A stretch of DNA of 64,000 nt from Cafeteria roenbergensis (lineage: Eukaryota; Sar; Bigyra; Bicosoecida; Cafeteriaceae), in contig VLTN01000001.1 in assembly GCA_008330645.1 (NCBI GenBank), positions 186,001-250,000 on the forward strand, given 5' to 3'. A program made the position numbers and the translations under genes. Below are positions 1 through 10,400 of this stretch, piece by piece. How positions within the stretch are numbered: the first letter of the stretch is position 1; each line of letters begins with the position of its first letter. Below the pieces are notes generated by a model. The model had not been told where the DNA came from and made no database searches. It worked only from the letters and a program-made list of their open reading frames with translations.

Positions 1-405
1 TCTGTGGCCGCCAATTCCGGCCACGCTCTTCCCCCACCCTGCCGCCTCAGCAAGCGTGCATCCGCAGTCGAGTGATTGGGCGTGTGGCCATGTGCGAATA
101 GCGGCGGATGCACCCTCGGAGCCGCCCTGTTCGTGTCCCGCGCGACGCAGTCGCCGCGGAAGACCTGGGCCACACGACAGACAGACCCCGCCCTCGGCCT
201 CGGACCGATCAGGCACTAAGGCCCTCACGGGCAATCCACCCCAAGCACACGATAGAAGACCGGGCTCCTGAGAAAGGAAACGTGGCCCCCAACCGAGCAG
301 CGTCCAGCGGCCGACTGGCGACGGGGGAGAGCCTTTCGGATGCGAGCATCCGAGCAGCCGCCCCAGCGCCAAGGGGCCTTGCCAAACGCCCACTGCCATC
401 TAGGC
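1..405. other. Gene-free left edge
   Basis: No coding signal stands out on either strand. The open frames here are short and arginine/proline-rich, as expected by chance in very GC-rich DNA. It lies downstream of the minus-strand eL37 gene and probably holds its 3' UTR. Confidence 0.5.
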
Positions 406-1120
406 TCATGCGGACACCTTCTTGGCGGCCTGCGTGCCCTCGCGGAAGCCGTTCTTGAAGCGGCGCGCCATGGTCTTGAGGTGGCTCATGCGGCCAGTGC
501 CCTCGGTCCGGCGGCGCATGGCCTTGTACTGCTGGGCGTAGCGCCGCATCTTGGAGGTGGCACCGTAGGCGCAGCTGGAGCAGATGCGCTTCTGGAGGTG
601 GAAAGAGCGCTTACCGCACCGGCGGCAAAGGGTGTGGCTCTGAGAGAAAGCGAAAGGAGGCAAGAGGCGCAAAGCAGCGGACGGAGCAGTGGAAGCGGGT
701 GGCCCACAGCCAGGCGGGCGCAGTGCATGCAATCCACCCACAGGCGCCCCGATACCGCAAGCGCCTGGTGGCACACGTGGCGTGCAGTCGCAGCGCGCCC
801 ACGGCCAGGGGCGAGGCCGCGCTGCAGCGCCGAGCAGCGAGCGGACCGCGCGCGCCTTCAGAGCCCGCCACGAAGCGCGGAGGGGGCGGCTTCACGCACC
901 TTGTCGTTACGGGTACCCTGAGAGGTAGTACCCTTGGTCTGCGGGTCAAGTTTCGAGTCACGGGCGAGCGTAGCGGCGGGCGTGAACCGGGAGGCTTGCG
1001 GTGCAGGGCAGGGCCAGGTCCGAGGGCGCCCGCCCGCGGCGAGAGGACCGCGCCGCCGCGGCACCGGCATGGGAACGACGTGTCTGGCACGTCCATAATG
1101 CAGCCATGCAGGCTCACCAT
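406..1120 (-). CDS. RPL37: 60S ribosomal protein eL37 (three exons)
   Basis: A zinc-binding protein of the large ribosomal subunit. Three exons can be read on the minus strand. Exon 1 (1118-1120) is the ATG alone, followed by a GTGAGC donor. Exon 2 (900-938) encodes TKGTTSQGTRNDK, the eL37 N-terminus. Exon 3 (406-639) encodes SHTLCRRCGKRSFHLQKR and the rest. The spliced product is about 91 residues, normal for the family (90-97). The CxxC pairs of the zinc ribbon are present (CRRC and CSSC), as is the conserved GTGRMSHLK segment and the FREGT tail. An initiator-only first exon is common for ribosomal protein genes but the exon 1 choice is inferred from the donor and from reading frame, not proven. 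Confidence 0.9.
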
Positions 1121-1432
1121 GGCGAACGAAGCTGCCTCCGAGGGGCGAGGGTGCAGCCGCCGTGATTACCGTGACGACGTCGCAGGCGAGAAGGCGTCGA
1201 TCGACCAAAGCCCCACCCGCTCCAGCCCGGCAGAGCCGCCCCCGGCGGTGAAAAACGGGCGCTAACGGCGGCAGCCAAATTTTCGCAGCGTGGCGGGGGG
1301 CACACAGCGCGTCCGGCGAAGAGCCCGCTCGCGGGCAACCCTGGCGTGCTGCTAGTAGCATGGCCGACGAGCGGCCGCTTCGTGAGTCCTGCGCTGCCTC
1401 CCCGCGCAGGCGGCGTCAACCGCGCAGAGTGA
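1121..1432. promoter_or_regulatory. Divergent intergenic region
   Basis: About 310 bases between eL37 (minus) and the TOG protein (plus), presumably holding both promoters. I see no TATA box or other clear element. The first exon of the TOG gene may also lie here or just inside the next open frame. Confidence 0.4.
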
Positions 1433-4400
1433 TTGCGGCGCAGCCAGGCGCGAGCCTCGCCTGCCGAGCCGAGGGCCGCACGCCGACGTGGCGGCGCTTT
1501 GCGCCAGAGCGATGTGGTGGAACTGCCGCCTCTGGTCGCTCCTCGGCTTGCAGCGCGCACGGCCGTCTGCCGCCAGCGGTCGCCCCGCCGAAAACGTCGC
1601 GAACAGTGCAAACTTGTCGACCACGCCGCGCGCAAGCGGCCCAGTCGCGCAAGCGTTGTGCTTGCGGGCGGCGCACCACTGCTCCACGCCTCGCTCCTTG
1701 AGTCCCTGCTGGTGCCCCTGCCTGCCTGGTCTGCAGCTGTTTCTCGGGGTGCGTACGACCTGAGCAATCTTGACGACTCCGTGTTTCCAACCAGCTCGGG
1801 AGCCCCCGCCGGCTTTGCGGCGACAACCGAAGCCTCTGAGCCCCCCCAGCTGCCCCCCAGCCCGGCAGATGACGAGACTGGGGACGCATCTCCTGTGGCT
1901 GGCTCCGGTGCCGGCTCGCCCTCCGCAAAGCCTGACAGCTCCGCTGTTGCAACTGCCGCTCCCGGCGGACCCGGCGCCGCGGAGCCCGTAGCTGCGGCCT
2001 CCTCGTCGCCGGCTGGCCCGCCATCCTCTGGCGCACGCCCAGAGTCGCTGCCGTCGCCGCCGTCGTCTCAAGCCGCTGCTGGGGCGGGCGCGGCGCCTGG
2101 AGCGGCAACCGACGCCGAAGCCCCCTCGGACGGCGCCGAGGAGCAAGCCCCCTCCAGCGAGGCCGAGACGGGCCCCGCTACGGCAGAGAAGGCCACCGCC
2201 GCAGCCGTGGGGCCAGCTGCGGCGGGGGAGGCTGCGGCAGAGGCCCCTGCTGCTGAGCCCGTGGCCAGCAAGCCAGCTGCCGCAGCGCCGGAAGCCACAG
2301 GCTCGCCCGACGACATCCCGCTGCCGTCTCAAGTGCCCGGTTCGCTCGGCGGTGGCTCTGACATCGCGGCCTGGGAGGCTGATCCTGCTGAGGTTGAGGC
2401 CAAGCGGGCCGCGGAGGAGGCCGCTGCCGCAGCGGCAGAGGCGCGCCTGTCCTGGGCTGAGCGCCTCTCGGCGTCGTCCCCGGCGTCCCGCCGCCGTGCC
2501 TACGAGGCGGCGGCGGCAGCGGCGGCCTCGGCAGAGGGCCTTGCCTCGGACCTCGCCGCCGCGCTCTCGGCCGACAGCTCTGCAATCCTCTGTCGTATGT
2601 CGGCCGACTCCAACGCCCTCTGCCTCGAGGCAGGCTGCGTCGCAATTGCGGAGTTCCTTGGCGCTGGAGGGGACGCGGCTGCTGTCGTCACACCTGCGGC
2701 CTCAGAAGTGGCATGGTGGCTCTGCACGAAGGGGCTGCTCCTATCCAAACCGGCAGGGTCGGCTGCGGCCGAGAAGGCGCTGTGCCACCTCGCGGCGGCT
2801 CGCGGGACGGCCGCCGGCCCAGCCAGGGGCAAGGCCGGCGCCGCGGGGTGCCCGGTCGTGGGGCCCTGCCTCGCGCTGCTGCGGGACACGAAGCGGAAGC
2901 GGCCTCTGCCGGCCGCCTGCCGTGTGCTTGCCTCCGCCGCCAGGGACGGAACAAGGCTGCATGGCACCGTCCTCAAGCCAAACGCCAGGGCCAAGGTCAA
3001 GCCCGGATTCCCCAAGCCGCTGGCCAAGGAGTCGACAGTCTCAGAGGCCGACGTTGCCGCGGCTCTGCCGAACCTTCTGATGATGGTCAAGACCTCGCCC
3101 GACGTCGCCGACGCCGCAGCCACGCTTGCAGCAGCCATGCTGTCAGACGAGGCGGCCCCCCAGACGCGGGCTGCGGCGGAAGAGGCGCTCAAGTCGCCCT
3201 CCGTGGCGGCGGGAGCAGGTGCTGAGACGTGGGCTGCTGCGTCCGCGTTGGTGTCCAGCAAGGCCTCTGCTGAGGCTGTGTCCGGTACGGCCTCGCCGCC
3301 GTCGGGTGGCGAGAGCGCACTCGCAGCGCCAGCACCGGGAACCGCTGCCGCCGCCTCTGCTGCTTCTGCCGCCTCTGCTGCTGCCCCTAGGAGCGCAGCC
3401 ACGGCTCTCCCCTCCGCCGGGGCGAAGCCAGGTCCGGCCGCTGCCAAGCCTCCCTCGGCTGCCTCTGGCCCGGCCTTTGCGCCCCCTGCCAACGGCACCG
3501 CAGCAGCGGCAGCAGCGGCCGCGGCCTTCAGCCCTCCGCCCCTCGCCCAGTGGCAGAGCTCGCCCGCAGCCGACGTTTCCGCCGCCTTGGCCAAGGCACG
3601 TCTCCCGGACGCGCTGCGCTCTGCCAAGTGGCCGGTGAAGGACCAGGGGCTCTCGGCCGCGGAGGCTGTCTGCCTGGACCCCGCCACCACGCGCGTCGCT
3701 CCCTGCGGCGAGCTCGACGAGGCTGCAGCCGTCCTCGCGGCTGCCGGGGTGGCTGGCAACCACCCAGTGGCCACGTGCCGCTCTGCCGCCCTGCTCGCCG
3801 GCATTGCGATGCGCGTTCGGGCACCCTTCAGCAGCGCCGCCGCGTCGGCTCTGCCAGTCCTGCTCTCCCGCCTCAAGGACAAGAAGCGGCCCGTCGTGGC
3901 TGCCTGCGCCGACAGCGCCACCGCACTGGCCACCTTCGCAATGAACCTCGAGGACTCCGTGCCGCTGCTGGCGTCATCGGCCGCAGCGCACACCAAGGCG
4001 AGGAACGCCGCCGCCGCAGCCTGCGTCTTCTCCGTGCTGCAGTCGTGCATGTCCTCCTCCGAGGCGTCGGCCGACAGCCTCTTCTGGCCACCGCGCCGCC
4101 GCGGCCGGCCGGGTGACGCGGACCCGATGGCGGAGGCCGCAGCCATGCTCCGATCAGGCATCGAGGGCTCTGCCGTTGACGTCCGCGTCGCGGCAGAGGC
4201 CGCCATGGCAGCGGCCGTCTCGCGCTGCGGAGCCCTGGCCGCCGCCTCCGGCACCGCCTCCGGCACCGGCGCCCTGTCCGCCATGGACGCCGCGAGCAAG
4301 CACCACGCGCTTGGCCCCGCGCTCAAGGCGCTGGAGGCCTCCCAGCCGAAGAGCTTCCGCAGGATCGAGGCCGCAGCCTCGGGCGCTGGGGAGGGCGGCT

Positions 4401-7400
4401 TGGCGGCGCAGGACTTCACGGGCGCCAGCACGCTGGGCAGCCCGGGCGCCGCGAGGGGCCACGCAAGCTCTGCAAGCGCGTCGGCCCCCATCGGTTCGGC
4501 GCCGCCGACGCCCCCCAAGCAGCCGACAGCTGCCACCGCCGCTGCCTCCGCCGCCGCTGCTGCAGCGGGCTCCGTGGCGTCGTCTCGACTGGCAGCTGTG
4601 GCGCCGCCCGTGCTGCCCGCGCCGGCCGACGCAGCCCCCTCCTCCTCCTCCTCCTCCTCCTCCACCTCCGCGTCGGCTGGATCGGCAGCGGCTGCGCCCG
4701 GCGGGGACGCAGCCGGCGCCTCCGCCGGCGCCTCCCTCGCTTCGTCGACCGCTGCCGCACTGGCCGCCGCGGCAGCCCTTGGGTGGAGCTCTCCCGGCGG
4801 CGTCCGCCTGGGCGACGAGCTCGCGGAGACTGGCGCCTCCCTCCCCTCCGGGTCTGCTGCCGCCGACGACGTCAAGGCGGCGCTGCCGCGTCTCTCACTC
4901 GCTGACCTCGACTCTCCCAAGTGGCAGCTCAAGGTGGCTGCCATGCGGGCCGCTGCCGACGCTCTGGCCGCCACGGCCGGCGCTGGCGCCGCGGCTGATG
5001 CCGGCCTCGCCGCCAACGTCATCGCGCTGCTCCGTGGCTGCACGAAGGACTGGAAGTCCCTGTCCAACGCCAACTTCCTCGTGGCGGTCATGGAGGGAAC
5101 CTGCTCCGCAGCGCTGGCAGCCGGCGGGTTCGCGGCTGATCTGGCGCCGTTCCCAGTGCCGGCATCGGCGGCCGGCTCTGGCGCAGCAGGAGCCGACGTC
5201 GTGCCTGCCCCGGGCTTTGCAGCGGCCCTCCTGGAGCCAGTGCCGGTTCCCAAGTCGCCGGCCGCAGCGGCCTCGGTCAGCGCTGAGGGCGCGGGCCTCT
5301 CGCGCGCAGCGGCGGCGGCCGTCATGGACGGTCTGGTGTGCGCCAAGCTGAAGGAGCGTCGCGGGGGTCCCGAGGCGGCGGCCCTGGCCCTCACGCTGGC
5401 TGCCTCGGTGGGGCCGCCCTTCGTTGCCCGGCGCCTCGTGCAGGCCGCCGCCGACGCGCGTCTGCCGGCCGTGGTGGCTGCTGCCTCATCAGCCGTAGCG
5501 CGCCTCGTGCGCGCCTTTGGAGTCTCTCGGCTCGGCAGCGCCCGGGATGACGTCATCGACATGGCCCTATCGGAGAAGGCAGGACTTGGGCACGCGAAAC
5601 CGCAGATCAAGGACCCCGCCCTTGCCGTCCTGATGGCCATCCGGGCCCAGGCAGGCCCCGCCGCCACCAACCGCCTCATCGCAGCGCGCCGCTCCGCCGC
5701 CTCCTCCGGCCGCGCTGCCTCCGGTCCACTGGCCCCCTCTGGGCTCAGCGAGCCCGTGGCCAAGGCCCTGGAGGCCTCTCTCGCGGCCCTGGCAGACGTC
5801 GCGCCCATCATCGGCTCCGACGCCTCCATGGAGGACGCGGAGGCGCGGGACGGCGAGGGCGCCGCGTCGCTCACCGGATCCACCCGCGTCGCAGCGCGCG
5901 TCGCAGTCACTGCCGCGGCTGCCGGCGCGCATGGCATCGGCCCCTGCTTCGTGCAGCCCGCGGTCGACCCTGCTGCCAAGGCCGTCCTCGCCCGGGCGCG
6001 GGCGCTGCAGGGCCCCGCTGCCGGCTCTGCCGCCGCGTCGGCGGCTGGGGGCTCTGCCCCCGGCTCCGAGTCCGGGGTGTCGTCCGCGGGAGGCGGCAAG
6101 GGGGGCGGCGGCGGCGGCGGCTCTGCGACGGACGCGGCCCTCCTCGCAGCCGCCTCGGGGGGGCTGGACCTGCCCCAGCAGTCGGTGCGCTCGCTGGTCA
6201 ACCCCTCGCTGCTGGGACAAATGGGCACTCTCAAGCCCGGGCCGGGCGACAGCGCGGCGAACAAGCCCTGGCAGAAGCGCGACACCGCCGTTCAGACCAT
6301 CATCGGGGCTCTGGAGGAGGCGGGACCTGGAGGGATCGACCTTGCGGCGGGCCCCGCCGGGTACACGCGGGAGGTCATTTCCGCCCTGGTGCTTCGGCTG
6401 GCGGATACCAACGCCAACATCAAACCCAAGGCCGCCCGCGCCTTGGCCCTGCTGGCTGCCGGAGGGGGCGCGCGCCCGCTGCTCGCACGGCACGGCAAGG
6501 TGCTGGTGCCCCCCCTGGCGGACCTCACGGGCGACAAGAAGGCCGTGGTTGCCAAGGGCGCTCTCGCAGCGCTGACGGCCCTCACGGCATCGGACGCCGC
6601 GTTTGCGGCCGCCGCAGCAAAGGCGGGCGGCACCGCCGCCTCCATCGACCTGGACCCCGCCACCGCTCAGCCGGCGCCGGCCACCATCGAGGCCGCCCTT
6701 GCGGCCATCGGCCCGGCCCCCTTCAAGAGCAAGAGCGCGGGCGCGCCCCTCGCCGACTGGACGGCCTCCCGCCTCGACGCCGCGGCAGAGCACGGCGTCC
6801 CCATCCCGGCCGCAGCGCTCCAGCCAGCCGTGGTGCCCGCCGTGCTCGCCTTGGGCTCCAAGGCGCCTCGCTCCCGGGCGGCCGCCTCTCGCCTCGTCAC
6901 CGCAATGGCCCGTTTCGGCGCCGCCTCGGCCTGCCGCAAGGTCGCCGCGGCGCTCAAACAGGGCGTCAGAATGACCATCGAGGGCCCCCTGGACCGCTGC
7001 CTGGAGGCCGGGGAGGCCGATCCCGCGACCGCCGCTGGCCAGCACAGCGCAGCCGCCGCACCGCGCTCCTCGGGCGCTGACGGGTCGTCCGCCTCCGGGG
7101 CCGCTGCCGGCACGTCAGGCAACAGGGCTAGCTCCCGCAGCGGCAGCCGGGCCGCCGAGCCAGCAGAGGAGGCGCTCGGCGGCACCACGCGCCGAAAGCG
7201 CGTGGCGAGGCGGGGCAGAGCCTCTGCGGCGGCGGGGTCCGCTGCCGAGAGCTCTGCCGACGGCCACCCGCCCCGCGGTGGCGCCGGCTTGGGCGCGACC
7301 GGTGGCCGAGGCACCCGCGCCACGAAGAGCACTGGCGGCCTGCGGGCTACGGGGGGCTCCCTGGGCGGCACCGCGGCTCTCAGCGGCACGGGCGCTCTCG

Positions 7401-10400
7401 CTGGTGCTGGTGCCGGTGCCGGGGCCGGGGCCGGGGCCGGCGATGACAGCGCCGAGGCCGCGTTTGCGCTCAGCCTCCCCGCCGACTGCTCGGAGGAGGC
7501 CAAGCAGGCGCGCATCAGGCGGTCGCGCCGCTTTGCGAAGGACCCCTCGGCCGACGAGGCTGTGGACGCCTTGCGTGGTGAGTGGGCCGCCTCGGGCGCG
7601 GCCTCGCGCGCGCTGGTGGAGCACATGTTCGCCCGCGGAGACGTCGCCCACCAGCAGCAGGAGCGAGCTCTCGTCGCCCTGAGAGACGCCGTTGGCTCAC
7701 AGCCCTCCGCCGTCGTGGCCACCTCCGACCTCATCCTCCGGCTGGCTGCGCTGCGGCTCGCCTCCGCCAAGATGAACGTCCAGCAGGCCGCTCTGGCTCT
7801 GCTGAGCGACTTCTTGCTGTTCCTGAAGGAGGCGGAGCGGACGCTCGACCGCGCGGAGGCGGCGCTCGTGGTGCCCACGGTGGCCGCCGAGTGCGGGGCC
7901 AAGCGCGCCGCTGTCCGCTCCGCCTTCGGAGCCGTGCTGCGCTCCCTCGTGGAGGTCATGGGCGCCCGCTCGTTCGGCAGGCTCGCTCTGCCTGCGGTGG
8001 CCGACGTGAGGAACCTTCGGTCCGTGGCCGACGTCCTCACTGCCGCGGCCAGGGCCATGGAGGAGCACGGAGACGCCTCCGGGCCCAAGGCCACGCTGGG
8101 CAAGGACGGCTGGCGCCTCATCGGCCGCTGCCTCGACTCCAAGGACGCTGAGCTGCGAGACGCTGCTCTGACCGCCGTCAGGCCGCTCTGGCGCGAAGTG
8201 AGGGGCGACATGGCGCTGCTCCAGCGGCTGCTGGCTGGATCCGCCGGCATGGCGACGAAGCCCGCAGGCATCCTCAGCGGCCGAGCCAGGGAGTGGGCCA
8301 AGGAGGACGAGGCCACCGGGCCGCCGTCGTCGGCGGCCTCCGTCGCCGAAGCGGCGAGCCTGCCCGGCACGGCAGATTCGGCGGCCCGTGCAGGGTCCGG
8401 CCATCCCCGCGCCCGCCTGGCGAGCCGCGGCCGCGCGCTGGACCGCACGGGCGAGCGAAGCACCACTGCCGCCGCCGCTAGCGTTGACGTTGACGTTGGC
8501 GCTGGCGCTGGCGCTGGTGCTGACGCCCGTGGTGCGACGGGGATTCCCGGCTCTGCGGCTTTGGGCCGAACGCCTCGTGCGGATGACGTCAGCGACGTCA
8601 GCGCCTTCCTCTCTGACATCGAGAAGTGGACAGCGGGCATCACGGTGGGGGGATCTGCCGCCGGAACCTCGCCCGCTGCGCCTCCGACGGACGCGGCGCT
8701 TCCAACGGACCCAGCGGCGGTGTCGGGCGCAGTCGGCTTTGCCGCGGACGCGGACGCCTCCGCTGGCGTCTCGCTCGCCCACCTGCCCTCCACGCCTCCT
8801 CCCGGTGCTTCCGGCAGAGCCAGGCGTCGCGAGACCACGCTGCACATCGGATCCAACGAGATCCGCCGCGCCCTCGCCCGCACCCGCTCCGACGGCGCCC
8901 CGCCGGCGGAGGACCGCTTCGCCGCCGTGGGGTCCCCGGGCAGCGTCGGGTCCGCCGACTCCGCGCTGAAGGACGACCTGCTCGGCTCGCGGCTGGACCT
9001 GGCACAGGCCGCCCAGCCTGCCGGGGCGCGCAGCACCCTGGGCGCCTCCTCGCTGGGCGCCTCCACGTACGCCGCGTCGCGCGCCGTGCCCGTGTGGCTG
9101 AAGGACCTTCACTCGGACATCCTCAGCGCCGCCTTCCTGCTGGAGCGGGCGCGCCGCACGGGCAAGCACGCCGCCGTGGCCGACCCGGCAAAGTACTCGA
9201 GGGGCCTCGCCGCGCTGGCCAAGCTCACGCAGCGCGTTGAGGACGCCTCCCCGACGTCTGCGGCGGCCGCGGGAAGGCGGGCGGCCGCGGGCCCCGACTC
9301 CACCTCCGCGGCCCTCGCCCGGGCCGGGTCAATGCTTGTCAAGGCCGTGACCACGCTTCTCGTGCACGCCTTTGGAGGAGCAGTGCGCCCCGTGGTCAAG
9401 CCTGCGTCGGGCTCTGCCGGCCGCCATCGCTCGGCCATCACCTCGCCGGTCCGGCCGCGCCGCCCCGCCGGAGGCGTTGCCCTCCCCGGCATGGCGCCCC
9501 CCAGCGCCGTCGCCACGGACACCGGCACCGGCACCGACGCCGCCAGCCCGGCAGAGCTCCCCGAAATCACCTTCCGCTCCAGCGGCAGCGGCGACGACGC
9601 CTTCGCCACCGCCGCCATCGGCCTCCTCATGGCGTTCTTCATGCAGCCGGCCCTCGCACAGGCCGTGTCTGACCGCTCCCTCAACGCTCTGCTCACGGAA
9701 TGCCTGCTGCGGGTGACGGACACCACCGCCAACCCGACGTTCCTGGACGCCCTCTCGCGCCTTGTCATGCGGGTGGTGCACCGGGCGCGCCGGGACGCCA
9801 GCCTCTGCGCCATCGTGGACCTTCTGGCCCGAGCGCAGTCCCCCGAGGCCGCGATGATCGAGGCCGGGGGCGAGGCTGGGGGCGCGTCCCCGCCCGGGGG
9901 GTCCGGCCCCGCCCGCTCCCCTCTTGCCGCTGCAGACCCCGGCATGGGCCGCACCGTCATGCCTGTCAAGTCCATGACCAGCCTCGCCCGCCTCGTCTCG
10001 CGCGTGGCGAACCGCGAGCGGACCAGCGCTGCCGCCAGCCCCGCCAAGGGCGGCGCCTCCGGCTCGGCCGCGGGCCCCTACGGCGGCGACTTCGACATCG
10101 GGGCGCTCGCCTCCTCCCTCCACCAGTTCTTCGAGACGCACGCGGCAGAGCTGCGGGTCGCGTCCGTGACCGAGGGCGCAGCGTCGCCCTCTGGCCACAC
10201 CGGCGCAGAGGCTGCCGCGCTCGACCGCGTCTCGTCCTCTCTGGACGCCGCCGTTGCGGTCGCCGGGCTGCCTCCTTCGCCCTACGCGGTGTCGTTGCCA
10301 GTGCAGTCGTGCATCAGCCTCCTCCGGAATATGGCCCGGGCCCGTCCCAAGGAGCTCTGGGCAGTCGTGGATGCGATGACGGTCTCGCCGGCGGACGCCG

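Noticed and set aside
2500-9169. Long minus-strand frames of 490-1261 codons inside the TOG gene
   Set aside because: Low-complexity Ala/Arg/Ser shadows of the plus-strand gene, caused by high G+C.
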